Shown in pieces: positions 1 through 8,594 of a stretch of DNA of 33,372 bases. The number at the start of each line of letters is the position of its first letter. Position 1 is the stretch's first letter. The notes under the pieces were generated by a model. The model saw only the letters and a program-made list of their open reading frames with translations, was not told the origin of the DNA and made no database searches. Position numbers and translations under genes: made by a program. Origin of the DNA: Hyphomicrobiales bacterium (lineage in GTDB: Bacteria; Pseudomonadota; Alphaproteobacteria; Rhizobiales; JAJFHC01); assembly GCA_021775835.1 (NCBI GenBank), contig JAJFHC010000306.1, positions 1 through 33,372 on the forward strand, written 5' to 3'.

Positions 1-306
1 CAGGGCAAGCTTGCCGACATGTACACAGCTCTCAACGCCTGCAAGGCCTATGTTTATACCGTGGCGAAAGCCTGCGACGCCGGCAAGACGACCCGCAAGG
101 ACGCGGCTGGGGCCATTCTCTTTTCAGCGGAAAAGGCCACATGGATGGCGCTTGAGGCGATCCAGGCTCTGGGAGGTAACGGCTATATCAACGACAACGC
201 GACCGGCCGTCTGCTTCGGGATGCAAAGCTCTATGAAATCGGGGCGGGGACTTCGGAAATCAGGCGGATGCTGATCGGCCGTGAGCTGTTCAAGGATTCC
301 GCATGA
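1..306 (+). CDS. ivd: Isovaleryl-CoA dehydrogenase, C-terminal part (cut by window start)
   Basis: The first 101 codons of the window, open at the 5' side, match the C-terminal four-helix domain of an acyl-CoA dehydrogenase. The segments [21 protein letters not shown] and [12 protein letters not shown] are typical of isovaleryl-CoA dehydrogenase, a flavoenzyme that oxidises isovaleryl-CoA to 3-methylcrotonyl-CoA in leucine breakdown. The downstream mccB and mccA genes encode the next step, which supports isovaleryl-CoA over other acyl-CoA substrates. The stop codon overlaps the next start (ATGA). The active-site base lies upstream of the window, so activity cannot be judged. Family assignment is secure; substrate is inferred from context and motif. 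Confidence 0.92.
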   Translation, partial: QGKLADMYTALNACKAYVYTVAKACDAGKTTRKDAAGAILFSAEKATWMALEAIQALGGNGYINDNATGRLLRDAKLYEIGAGTSEIRRMLIGRELFKDSA

Positions 307-803
307 CGATAGTATTGGTCCGGTTTTGCGGATTGCTTGTTGTTTCTCTATTTATTGGAACGCTTGCGGCGAGCGGACAGGATGCAGAACGGCCAACGGC
401 GGAGGAAAGGGATACGATCAGGTTATGCCTTGGCGATGCGCTGCGCAAAGATGTCACGGCTGAAACCTGCATCGACAAGGTCGCAAGCCCATGCATGGAA
501 CATGACGGCGGTGGTTCGACACAAAGTATGAATGCCTGCTTGTATCGGGAGAATGCCATCTGGGATGAGATCCTCAACGTCGAATACAAGGCGCTGCGGG
601 GGAGCCTGGCAAAAGAAACATTTGAAGCATTGCGAGGCGTGCAGCGGCACTGGATCGCCTATCGTGACGCTAAATGTGCCTATCCCTACAAAGCAATCGA
701 CGGCACAATCGCCAGCAATTTTGCAAGTAGTTGCATCAATACCATGACCGCCCGCCGGGCCATTGAGCTAAGGACGTGGCGTCGATGGGAGCAGGGTCAA
801 TAA
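303..803 (+). CDS. Exported LprI-like (DUF1311) protein
   Basis: This 166-residue protein starts with a hydrophobic segment (about residues 5-24, ending ASG-Q) that looks like a signal peptide, so it is probably periplasmic. The mature part has six cysteines and the DUF1311/lysozyme-inhibitor LprI pattern: MNACLYRE, then an alpha-helical [12 protein letters not shown] stretch, then [16 protein letters not shown], then [16 protein letters not shown]. The family includes an LprI lysozyme inhibitor of Mycobacterium, but most members have no proven role. It overlaps the upstream dehydrogenase by 4 nt, so it is translationally coupled to a catabolic operon, which is an unexpected place for an envelope protein. 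A perfect hairpin follows it at 807-825. Confidence 0.82.
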   Translation: MTIVLVRFCGLLVVSLFIGTLAASGQDAERPTAEERDTIRLCLGDALRKDVTAETCIDKVASPCMEHDGGGSTQSMNACLYRENAIWDEILNVEYKALRGSLAKETFEALRGVQRHWIAYRDAKCAYPYKAIDGTIASNFASSCINTMTARRAIELRTWRRWEQGQ

Positions 804-806
804 AGA

Positions 807-825
807 CCGGCACGGCCCGTGCCGG
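807..825 (+). repeat. Intercistronic perfect hairpin
   Basis: Nine-base arms CCGGCACGG and CCGTGCCGG around one central base lie between the DUF1311 stop and the thiolase start. No T-run follows, so it is not a normal intrinsic terminator. It may stabilise or process the operon mRNA, or bind a regulator. Confidence 0.5.
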
Positions 826-853
826 ATCAAGTTTCAGTTGAAAGGCGAAAACA

Positions 854-2050
854 ATGACGGATTCAGACAGCAATCCTGTGGTTATCGTGGGTTACGCAAG
901 GACACCGATGGGTGGGTTTCAGGGAGACTTTTCCTCTGTTACCGCCTCTGAGTTGGGAGGCGTTGCTATCCGGGAAGGGCTTTCGCGGGCCGGGGTCGAC
1001 GGCGGCGATGTTTCTGATGTTCTGATGGGCTGCGTGTTGCCGGCGGGCCAGGGACAGGCACCCGCGCGTCAGGCGGCTTTTGCTGCCGGTCTGCCAAACT
1101 CAATTCCCTGCACTACCGTCAACAAGATGTGTGGTTCGGGCATGAAGACCGCCGTGATGGCGCACGACAGCCTTTACGCCAGGCCAACCGAAATCGTCGT
1201 GGCCGGTGGCATGGAGAGCATGTCGAATGCACCCTACATTCTGCCGAAGGTGCGTGACGGTCTGCGGTTGGGGCATGGAGAGGTCAAGGACCACATGTTT
1301 CTTGACGGTCTTGAAGATGCCTATGACAAGGGCCGCCTGATGGGAACCTATGCGGAGGACACAGCCCAGCATTACCAGTTCACCCGGGAGGCCCAGGACG
1401 CCTACGCAATCGAGTCCCTGGCCCGTGCCAAGAAGGCCAATGAAGACGGCAGTTTTGACGCCGAGATTGCAAAGGTGACGGTGAGTACCCGCAAAGGTGA
1501 CACTGTTGTCAGTGCCGATGAGCAACCCTTCAAGGCCAACATAGAAAAGATTCCCACGCTCAAACCGGCCTTCCGTAAAGAGGGGACGGTGACGCCGGCA
1601 AATTCAAGCTCGATTTCGGATGGGGCCGCCGCCCTTGTGCTGATGCGCCTGTCGGAAGTGGAGAAGCGCGGTTTGCAGCCGCTTGCCAGGGTTGCCGGTT
1701 GTTCCGCCTTCGCGCAAGAACCGGCGTGGTTCACGACCGCTCCTATTTTCGCGATGAAGAAACTGCTTGAACAGACGGGATGGTCGAAGGACGAGGTTGA
1801 TCTCTACGAGATCAACGAGGCATTCGCTGTTGTCACCATGGCGGCTATGCGCGACCTCGACTTGCCGCACGACAAGGTCAACGTGCATGGTGGCGCCTGT
1901 GCCATGGGACACCCTATAGGGGCATCGGGCGCGCGCATTCTGGTGACGTTGCTGGCGGCCCTAGAGAAAAACGATCTGAACCGGGGCGTTGCCTCACTAT
2001 GCATTGGCGGCGGCGAAGCCACGGCTGTTGCCATCGAGCGGATGAACTAG
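854..2050 (+). CDS. Acetyl-CoA C-acyltransferase (thiolase)
   Basis: A 398-residue, full-length thiolase. Visible signatures are the N-terminal VIVGYARTPMGGFQG, the acyl-accepting Cys93 in NKMCGSGMKT, the base His353 in GGACAMGHPIGASGARI and the second catalytic cysteine Cys383 in CIGGGEA. It would cleave 3-ketoacyl-CoA or acetoacetyl-CoA, or condense two acetyl-CoA. In a leucine-degradation operon the likely job is splitting the acetoacetyl-CoA derived from the acetoacetate end product. The start follows a GAAAGGCG-type ribosome site. The pathway role is inferred; the enzyme family is clear. Confidence 0.95.
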   Translation: MTDSDSNPVVIVGYARTPMGGFQGDFSSVTASELGGVAIREGLSRAGVDGGDVSDVLMGCVLPAGQGQAPARQAAFAAGLPNSIPCTTVNKMCGSGMKTAVMAHDSLYARPTEIVVAGGMESMSNAPYILPKVRDGLRLGHGEVKDHMFLDGLEDAYDKGRLMGTYAEDTAQHYQFTREAQDAYAIESLARAKKANEDGSFDAEIAKVTVSTRKGDTVVSADEQPFKANIEKIPTLKPAFRKEGTVTPANSSSISDGAAALVLMRLSEVEKRGLQPLARVAGCSAFAQEPAWFTTAPIFAMKKLLEQTGWSKDEVDLYEINEAFAVVTMAAMRDLDLPHDKVNVHGGACAMGHPIGASGARILVTLLAALEKNDLNRGVASLCIGGGEATAVAIERMN

Positions 2051-2063
2051 GGGAAATCGAAAT

Positions 2064-2471
2064 ATGGCACAGAACATTACGACAGGCTACAAGGCACTCT
2101 GCGCGGCGGCGGAAGAGGAAATAGAAACCATCTCGGTCGAGGATACCGTCGCCATCAAGGACAGTGATGACGTTGTCATCATCGACATTCGCGACATTCG
2201 CGAGTTATGGCGGGAAGGGCGCATTCCGGGCTCTGTCCATGTTCCACGCGGCATGCTGGAGTTCTGGATCGATCCGGAAAGCCCCTACTACAAGGACGTG
2301 TTCAATCAGGACAAGAAGTACGTCTTTCATTGTGCCGGCGGTCTGCGTTCGGCACTGGCCGCACAGGCTGCCCATCGCATGGGGCTGGCACCGGTTTGCC
2401 ACATGGCCAAGGGTTTTGCCGGCTGGAAAGCCACGGGCGCCCCTATAGAAGAAGTCGAACGCAAGAAATGA
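2064..2471 (+). CDS. Rhodanese-like domain protein
   Basis: A 135-residue single-domain rhodanese. After a helical N-terminus come [32 protein letters not shown] and the active loop around Cys90 ([10 protein letters not shown]), ending in [11 protein letters not shown]. The catalytic cysteine is present, so sulfur transfer or a related thiol reaction is possible. There is no signal peptide, so it is cytosolic. It sits 13 nt after the thiolase, and its TGA overlaps the mccB ATG, so it is an integral member of the leucine operon. Its substrate is unknown; protecting or repairing a thiol or CoA-related step is only speculation. Confidence 0.9.
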   Translation: MAQNITTGYKALCAAAEEEIETISVEDTVAIKDSDDVVIIDIRDIRELWREGRIPGSVHVPRGMLEFWIDPESPYYKDVFNQDKKYVFHCAGGLRSALAAQAAHRMGLAPVCHMAKGFAGWKATGAPIEEVERKK

Positions 2472-4075
2472 GCGTCCTGACGTCGTCAATTTCCACCGGT
2501 GCGGATAGCTTCAAGGCTAATGCAGCGGCCATGAATGACCTTGTCGAAGACCTGGGCCAGAAACGCGAAGGCGTGGCACTGGGTGGCAACGAGCGGTCGC
2601 GCAACCGTCATCTGTCCCGCGGCAAACTGTTGCCGCGTGACCGTGTGATGCAGTTCATCGATCCGGGGACGCCATTTCTGGAATTCAGCCAGCTTGCCGC
2701 TTTCGGCATGTATGACGACGACATCAATTCAGCTGGCGTGATCACCGGAATTGGTCACGTCGAGGGCCGTGAATGCGTGATTGTCTGCAACGATGCGACA
2801 ATCAAGGGCGGCACGTACTTTCCCATGACGGTCAAGAAGCACCTTCGTGCCCAGGAGATCGCTCGGGAAAACCGCTTGCCATGTGTCTACATGGTCGATT
2901 CCGGTGGAGCCAATCTGCCTCGCCACACGGAAGTGTTTCCTGACAAGGAACATTTCGGGCGCATCTTCTACAACCAGGCGACGATGTCTGCCATGGGCAT
3001 CCCACAAATCGCCATTGTCATGGGCTCATGCACGGCGGGGGGTGCATACGTGCCGGCGATGGCGGACGAAACCATCATCGTGCGCCAGCAGGGCACGATA
3101 TTTCTGGCCGGCCCGCCGCTGGTGAAAGCGGCGCTCGGCGAGGAAGTGAGTGCTGAGGATCTTGGTGGCGCGGATGTCCATGCGCGCGAAAGCGGTGTTG
3201 CCGACCATTATGCCGCCGACGACACCCACGCCCTGGCCATCGGTCGCCGGATCATCCGCAACCTCAACAAGCGCAAGAACGTCGATGTGGTGCTGCGTGC
3301 GCCAACTGATCCGCTTTACGACACGGCTGAACTCAATGGCGTTGTCCCGCAATCTTTCGCGGTCCAGTATGACGTTCGCGAGGTGATCGCGCGGATTGTC
3401 GATGGTTCGGAATTCGATGAATTCAAGAAACTGTACGGAACGACTGTGGTGACCGGCTTCGCCCATATCATGGGGTGTCCGGTAGGCATCATCGCCAACA
3501 ATGGCATCCTGTTTTCGGAATCATCGCTCAAAGCTGCACATTTCATCGAACTGTGCTGCCAGCGAAAGATACCGCTTCTGTTTCTGCAGAACATTTCAGG
3601 CTTCATGGTCGGACAGAAGTACGAGGCCGGCGGTATCGCCAAGGATGGTGCCAAGCTCGTCACGGCGGTCGCCTGTGCGCAAGTGCCAAAAATAACGGTC
3701 ATCATTGGTGGCTCGTTCGGAGCGGGGAACTATGGCATGTGCGGACGCGCTTACGGCCCGCGGTTTCTGTTCATGTGGCCGAACGCGCGGATCTCGGTGA
3801 TGGGCGGTGAACAGGCCGCCAGTGTCCTGGCAACGGTCCGCCGCGACAATATCGAGGCAGATGGCGGTTCCTGGAGTGCTGACGAGGAACTGGCCTTCAA
3901 GACACCGATCCGCGAGACAATCGAAGCGGAAGGACATCCGTATTTTGCAACCGCCAGGCTCTGGGACGATGGCATCATTACCCCGTCGGAGACCCGGATG
4001 ACACTTGGCCTGTCGCTGTCGGCTGCCCTCAACGCTCCCGTGCCTGAGACAGGCTTCGGCGTTTTCAGGATGTGA
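2468..4075 (+). CDS. mccB: Methylcrotonyl-CoA carboxylase carboxyltransferase (beta) subunit
   Basis: A 535-residue carboxyltransferase, the usual length for MCC beta. The reading frame is open further upstream, but ATG 2468 overlapping the rhodanese stop (ATGA) fits the family's start. The N-terminal crotonase-like half has [17 protein letters not shown] (about 185-201). The C-terminal half has [12 protein letters not shown] (371-382) and [17 protein letters not shown] (414-430), which form the oxyanion holes. QNISGFMVG is typical of methylcrotonyl/geranyl carboxylases rather than propionyl-CoA carboxylase. It transfers carboxyl from biotin on MccA to 3-methylcrotonyl-CoA, giving 3-methylglutaconyl-CoA. 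Confidence 0.95.
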   Translation: MSVLTSSISTGADSFKANAAAMNDLVEDLGQKREGVALGGNERSRNRHLSRGKLLPRDRVMQFIDPGTPFLEFSQLAAFGMYDDDINSAGVITGIGHVEGRECVIVCNDATIKGGTYFPMTVKKHLRAQEIARENRLPCVYMVDSGGANLPRHTEVFPDKEHFGRIFYNQATMSAMGIPQIAIVMGSCTAGGAYVPAMADETIIVRQQGTIFLAGPPLVKAALGEEVSAEDLGGADVHARESGVADHYAADDTHALAIGRRIIRNLNKRKNVDVVLRAPTDPLYDTAELNGVVPQSFAVQYDVREVIARIVDGSEFDEFKKLYGTTVVTGFAHIMGCPVGIIANNGILFSESSLKAAHFIELCCQRKIPLLFLQNISGFMVGQKYEAGGIAKDGAKLVTAVACAQVPKITVIIGGSFGAGNYGMCGRAYGPRFLFMWPNARISVMGGEQAASVLATVRRDNIEADGGSWSADEELAFKTPIRETIEAEGHPYFATARLWDDGIITPSETRMTLGLSLSAALNAPVPETGFGVFRM

Positions 4076-4081
4076 TGCACC

Positions 4082-6109
4082 ATGTTTGAATCTGTTCTTA
4101 TTGCCAATCGTGGTGAAATCGCCGTTCGTGTAATCCGCACGGCGAGCAGGCTGGGTCTGCGGACAATTGCCGTCTATTCGGACGCCGACCGTACTGCCAA
4201 GCACGTGGCCCTTGCCGACGAGGCCTGGCATATCGGCCCGCCGGAAGTGGCGGAGAGCTATCTTCGGGCCGATGTCATTCTCGACGTGGCCAAAAAGTCC
4301 AAGGCCTCGGCAATCCATCCGGGATACGGTTTTCTCTCAGAAAATGCCGGGTTTGCCGATCAATGTGCAGCGGCGGACATTGTGTTTGTCGGTCCGCCCG
4401 CAGATGCCATTCGCGCAATGGGTCTGAAAGATGCCGCCAAGCGCTTGATGCAGAAGGCCGGCGTGCCTGTCGTGCCCGGCTATCACGGGGCTGATCAGGA
4501 TGACGCTGTCCTTTCGTCTGCGGCTGACGACATCGGTTACCCGGTTCTGATTAAGGCGGTCGCTGGCGGTGGCGGCAAGGGCATGAGAAAAGTCGACGAT
4601 GCCGCCGGCTTCAAGGATGCGCTGGACAGTGCGCGACGGGAAGCGGCATCCGCGTTTGGTGACGACCGGGTGCTGGTCGAGAGATTTGTCGGGCGGCCGC
4701 GCCACATCGAGATCCAGGTATTCGCCGACAGTATGGGTGATGCCGTTCATCTGTTTGAACGCGACTGTTCGCTTCAACGCCGACATCAGAAGGTGGTTGA
4801 GGAGGCGCCGGCCCCGGGAATGCCCGAAGCGATGCGCGCTCGTATGGGAGAGGCGGCTGTGGCGGCAGCGAAGGCCGTCGGCTACCAGGGGGCCGGTACG
4901 GTTGAATTCATTGCCGATACGAGCGAAGGGCTGCGCGAAGACGGTTTCTTCTTCATGGAAATGAACACCCGCCTACAGGTCGAACACCCCGTGACCGAAC
5001 TGATCACAGGGGTCGATCTGGTGGAATGGCAGCTCCGCGTCGCATCCGGCGAACCGTTGCCGCTTCGACAGGACGAACTGGCGATCGACGGTCATGCCAT
5101 GGAAGTGCGCCTTTATGCAGAAGATCCCGACAACAGCTTTCTGCCGAGTACCGGACATCTTCATGCATTGGAGTTCCCCACGAGTTCCGCTTCCGTCCGT
5201 ATCGATTCCGGGGTCGATCAAGGCGATGATGTGAGCCGGTTCTACGATCCCATGATTGCAAAAATCATCGCTCATGGACATGACCGCGCCGCGGCAATTG
5301 CCAATCTATCGAGTGCGCTTGAGCATACGGTGGTCGCGGGTGTCAAATCCAACCTGGGATATCTATCGACGGTTCTTGCCAATCAACACTTCAGAGCGGG
5401 AGAGATCGACACGGCCTTCCTGGAAACCCATGGGGCCGATCTGGAGGCAACAGTTTCGCGTGACGCCGCCGCATCGCTGGCTGCGGTCGCCTGGTTTTCT
5501 CTCCTTGATCGGGATCTTGCTGATTTGGAAGCGGGACCGGATCACACATCTCCCTGGAGAGACCGATCCGGTTGGCAACTGGGTGCGTCACGCACGTCAA
5601 CGCTGCATCTGACGGTCAACGGTGTGGCACATTGGTTTCGTCTGCAGAGAGACTGTTCCACGTTCACCGTAAACATCGATGACAGTGAGACTCCGGTCAC
5701 CGCACAATTCCGCGATGTCGTGGTTGAAGATGGGTGGCTTCGGGCTCGACTGGGGCCCCGGAATGTAGCCGCTCGACTGATTTCAGCAGGGGCCGCTCTT
5801 TTTGTGCTTATAGCAGGGCGTCAGATTGAAGTCCTCCAGACCGACCTACTTTTGAGTGACCTGGAAGGAGCAGATGGCGGTGGCCTCCTGCGCGCTCCTA
5901 TGTCCGGGAAACTGCAATCCCTCTTTGTGTCACCGGGCGATACGGTTTCCAGGGGCGATCGTCTTGCGATTCTCGAAGCCATGAAAATGGAACACACGCT
6001 TGCTGCCGACATGGACGGGATAGTTGGCGAAGTTAACTGCAAATCAGGCGAACAGGTTCGCGAGGGCGACATTCTTGTTGTTTTGCAAGATGTTGACGCA
6101 GAAAGTTGA
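4082..6109 (+). CDS. mccA: Methylcrotonyl-CoA carboxylase biotin-carrying (alpha) subunit
   Basis: A 675-residue protein with a biotin carboxylase N-terminus (LIANRGEIAVRVIRT at 7-21; HPGYGFLSENAGFA; ATP-grasp loop AVAGGGGKGMRKV at 159-171; FFMEMNTRLQVEHPVTE near 290-303), a middle region with the beta-barrel expected of MCC alpha, and a C-terminal biotinyl domain with the EAMKMEH motif, biotin-accepting Lys635. The start lies 6 nt after mccB. It carboxylates its own biotin with ATP and bicarbonate and feeds MccB. It is the last gene of the leucine operon here; no enoyl-CoA hydratase or HMG-CoA lyase follows. Confidence 0.95.
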   Translation: MFESVLIANRGEIAVRVIRTASRLGLRTIAVYSDADRTAKHVALADEAWHIGPPEVAESYLRADVILDVAKKSKASAIHPGYGFLSENAGFADQCAAADIVFVGPPADAIRAMGLKDAAKRLMQKAGVPVVPGYHGADQDDAVLSSAADDIGYPVLIKAVAGGGGKGMRKVDDAAGFKDALDSARREAASAFGDDRVLVERFVGRPRHIEIQVFADSMGDAVHLFERDCSLQRRHQKVVEEAPAPGMPEAMRARMGEAAVAAAKAVGYQGAGTVEFIADTSEGLREDGFFFMEMNTRLQVEHPVTELITGVDLVEWQLRVASGEPLPLRQDELAIDGHAMEVRLYAEDPDNSFLPSTGHLHALEFPTSSASVRIDSGVDQGDDVSRFYDPMIAKIIAHGHDRAAAIANLSSALEHTVVAGVKSNLGYLSTVLANQHFRAGEIDTAFLETHGADLEATVSRDAAASLAAVAWFSLLDRDLADLEAGPDHTSPWRDRSGWQLGASRTSTLHLTVNGVAHWFRLQRDCSTFTVNIDDSETPVTAQFRDVVVEDGWLRARLGPRNVAARLISAGAALFVLIAGRQIEVLQTDLLLSDLEGADGGGLLRAPMSGKLQSLFVSPGDTVSRGDRLAILEAMKMEHTLAADMDGIVGEVNCKSGEQVREGDILVVLQDVDAES

Positions 6110-6170
6110 GAGTCTGAATCACAATCCGCAGACGGTAGTGTGGAAAAGACTGTATTGGCGTCGGCTTCCG

Positions 6171-6198
6171 TTTGGTCAAATGGCCCCGACTGTATAAA
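6171..6198 (+). promoter_or_regulatory. Putative sigma-70-type promoter of the DUF1489 gene
   Basis: TTTGGT (6171-6176), a 16-base spacer and TATAAA (6193-6198). Transcription would begin around 6204-6206, right at ATG 6207, which would make the message leaderless. The -35 box is poor, so this is tentative. Confidence 0.35.
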
Positions 6199-6206
6199 TT
6201 ACGGGC

Positions 6207-6620
6207 ATGAGCCTTCATCTGGTTAAATTGTGTGTCGGCGTCTCGGAAGTAGACGAATTGCGTGTCTGGCAGGACCGGCGTCTGGCCGACGGTCAGGAAC
6301 TCTTTCATACGACCCGTATGGTTCCACGCCGGAAGGAGGAACTGCTTGACGGTGGCTCGCTTTACTGGGTCATCAAAGGGCAGATCCAATGCCGGCAGGC
6401 GCTGGTGGACATATGTCCCTTCACCGATGATGACGGCATCAGGCGTTGCCGTCTGATGCTGGGCGACGAACTCGTTCAAACAAGACATCAACCACGGCGC
6501 GCATTTCAGGGATGGCGGTATATTGAAGGGGTGGATGTCCCGACCGACCTCGGTCAGGGACAAATCGACAAGATTCCGCAGGAAATGCGTGCGGAACTTA
6601 TGGAACTCGGCCTCATATAG
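6207..6620 (+). CDS. DUF1489 family protein
   Basis: A 137-residue cytosolic protein beginning MSLHLVKLCVGVSEVDEL and containing HTTRMVPRRKEELLDGGSLYWVIKGQIQCRQ, the recognisable pattern of DUF1489, a family found mainly in Alphaproteobacteria and of unknown function. The conserved GGSLYWVIKG and RPRRAFQGWRYI-like (here QPRRAFQGWRYI) blocks are complete, so the gene appears intact. There is no Shine-Dalgarno sequence before the ATG, which fits the possible leaderless transcript. A 206-codon open frame on the other strand covers the same DNA but resembles nothing and is taken as a shadow. Confidence 0.88.
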   Translation: MSLHLVKLCVGVSEVDELRVWQDRRLADGQELFHTTRMVPRRKEELLDGGSLYWVIKGQIQCRQALVDICPFTDDDGIRRCRLMLGDELVQTRHQPRRAFQGWRYIEGVDVPTDLGQGQIDKIPQEMRAELMELGLI

Positions 6621-6855
6621 ACCTTCGGGCAATTGCTGATTCCGCGGAGACACATTGTTTCCACAGTCGTGACGTAGTTCTCGTATGTCTTTGGTACGGA
6701 ATTCGAATCAACTGACAATATGCTAAAGGATTAGGGGCGGGGCGTTGCCAAAGGGGAAGTGCAATGTTGTTCCATGACTTGTGTCGTCGATGTCCGGTCA
6801 ACCGCCTCAAAACGGCGCCTGTCTCCCTTTCCCCTGTTATCTTCGACGTTTGCCC

Positions 6856-7737
6856 ATGAACGAGTCTTCAGGCCTGCCGCAAACTGCTCATGTAATTGTT
6901 CTTGGTAACGAAAAAGGGGGTTCGGGCAAGTCAACCACCGCGATGCATTTGATCGTGGCGTTGCTGAAGTGGGGCAAATCGGTCGGTTCCATCGACATAG
7001 ACAGTCGCCAGCAATCCTTGACCCGATACGTCCAAAACCGCAGGAACTGGGCTGATCAACACGATTTGCTGATTCCACATCCGATACACCGGACGGTCGC
7101 TCTTGATGCGGAAGGTCATTTGCGCAAGGACGAAGACGGCGAGTTCGCTGCTTTTGCCGACGCTGTTGGCACGCTCGAACATACCTGCGATTTTCTCGTG
7201 ATCGATTCTCCAGGCAGCGATAACTATCTGTCCCGTCTTGGACATTCCATGGCCGACACTCTCGTCACCCCGGTTAATGACAGTTTTCTGGATCTGGACG
7301 TTCTCGGCAATGTTTGTCCCGAAACACTGCAATTCCAGCGGGCGTCGCAATACAGCGAAATGGTGAGCCAGAGCAGGAAGCGCCGCTGTACGGTCGATGG
7401 CGGTGAGATTGACTGGGTTGTGATGCGCAATCGTTTGTCGCCCCTCAACTCCAGAAACGCGAAACGCATTGAGAAGTTTGTCAGGGAGCTTTCCCATCAA
7501 CTCGACTTCAGGATAGCTCCCGGTGTTTCTGAACGAGTCGTGTTCAGGGAGCTGTTTCCGCAAGGCCTCACCCTGTTCGATGTGATTGAGGACGATTCCG
7601 CCAGCGACGTGACAATGTCCCATCTCGCCGCACAGGTAGAAATTCGCGCGCTGGTTGATACCTTGCGATTGCCGCGAGCACATTCGGTTTCCGCACCGTT
7701 TCACGGTGGGACAGGCTCCAGCGCTGCGATCCGTTGA
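6856..7737 (+). CDS. mipZ: Division-plane positioning ATPase MipZ (ParA/MinD family)
   Basis: A 293-residue P-loop ATPase. The deviant Walker A motif GNEKGGSGKSTTA (Lys20 and Lys25) is followed by SIDIDSRQQSLTRYVQNRR, very like MipZ of Caulobacter, and DFLVIDSPGSDNYLSR is the Walker B region. MipZ forms a bipolar gradient from ParB-bound origins and stops FtsZ assembly near the poles, putting division at mid-cell. The frame is open 25 codons upstream (6781), but ATG 6856 gives the family N-terminus. The 235-bp gap before it (6621-6855) shows no other gene. Confidence 0.88.
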   Translation: MNESSGLPQTAHVIVLGNEKGGSGKSTTAMHLIVALLKWGKSVGSIDIDSRQQSLTRYVQNRRNWADQHDLLIPHPIHRTVALDAEGHLRKDEDGEFAAFADAVGTLEHTCDFLVIDSPGSDNYLSRLGHSMADTLVTPVNDSFLDLDVLGNVCPETLQFQRASQYSEMVSQSRKRRCTVDGGEIDWVVMRNRLSPLNSRNAKRIEKFVRELSHQLDFRIAPGVSERVVFRELFPQGLTLFDVIEDDSASDVTMSHLAAQVEIRALVDTLRLPRAHSVSAPFHGGTGSSAAIR

Positions 7738-7834
7738 CCGGTAACCTCTTTTCCCCAGACAGTTCCAATACCATCTATAGTGTAGACAACCCGGTTGCGG
7801 GCCGTTTGGCGCGCCGCGATGAGATTGATTTTGA

Positions 7835-8578
7835 ATGGAGGTGCATATCTTGGGGGAGAAGGACAAATCTCCAGTGTCGGCCGACGACAGAAACATCGCA
7901 AAATCATCCAGCGACGATGTTGATGCATTCCTGGCGCAGGTCAAGGCCGCACCGTCACCGGTCACGGGCAGTGACAGAGGGCGGCTGATTTTTGCCATGG
8001 ATGCTACCATGAGCCGACAGCCAACGTGGGATACGGCCTGTTCCATACAGGCTGAAATGTTTCAGGAAACTGCCCGGATAGGCGGACTCGACGTTCAACT
8101 CGTCTACTTCCGCGGGTTTAACGAATGTCGCGCCAGCCGATGGGCGAGTGACCCCGAGTCGCTTGCCGGACTAATGTCCCAGGTGATGTGCCGCGGCGGA
8201 CACACGCAAATCCGGCGGGTGCTTGAGCACATCAAGAAAGAACAACCCAAGGGCCGTGTTGGCGCGGTGGTGTTTGTTGGTGACTGCATGGAGGAAAACG
8301 TCGACACACTCTGTCAACTCGCTGGAGAAGTCGGACTCCTTGGTGTTCCCATCTTCATGTTCCAGGAAGGTATGGATCCGGTGGCTGAACAGGCGTTTCG
8401 TGAAATTGCCCGGCTGACACGTGGTGCGTTCTGCCGGTTTGATGCCGCATCCGCTCAGCAGTTGCGTGATCTGCTTTCAGCCGTCGCCGTCTATGCAGCG
8501 GGCGGCAGAGCCGCGCTTGAGGATTTTTCAAGCAAGCGCGGAGGCGGCGCGCAGCGGCTTCTCACGCAGATGCGCTGA
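7835..8578 (+). CDS. VWA-domain protein of unknown function
   Basis: A 247-residue cytosolic protein with a von Willebrand A-like fold: RLIFAMDATMS (metal site of the DxTxS type, about 49-59), a conserved Thr region GGHTQIRRVLEHI, and VGAVVFVGDCMEENVDTLCQLA followed by VPIFMFQEG. It has no signal peptide. The chosen ATG has a weak ribosome site; a strong GGAGG (7837-7841) lies 8 nt before an in-frame TTG at 7850, so the true start may be five codons later. The next gene, 16 nt downstream, is a membrane J-domain protein, and the pair probably works together. The biochemical role is unknown. Confidence 0.82.
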   Translation: MEVHILGEKDKSPVSADDRNIAKSSSDDVDAFLAQVKAAPSPVTGSDRGRLIFAMDATMSRQPTWDTACSIQAEMFQETARIGGLDVQLVYFRGFNECRASRWASDPESLAGLMSQVMCRGGHTQIRRVLEHIKKEQPKGRVGAVVFVGDCMEENVDTLCQLAGEVGLLGVPIFMFQEGMDPVAEQAFREIARLTRGAFCRFDAASAQQLRDLLSAVAVYAAGGRAALEDFSSKRGGGAQRLLTQMR

Positions 8579-8594
8579 ACTCAGGTAGTGTGCA

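Noticed and set aside
3596..4318. 240-codon open frame on the minus strand
   Set aside because: Antisense to mccB and mccA; the composition is that of a shadow frame.
6033..6653. 206-codon open frame on the minus strand
   Set aside because: It lies opposite the well-matched DUF1489 gene and the end of mccA and has no recognisable domain.
6931..8046. 371-codon open frame on the minus strand
   Set aside because: It runs antisense to MipZ and the VWA gene, both with clear motifs, and its own product shows no family pattern.
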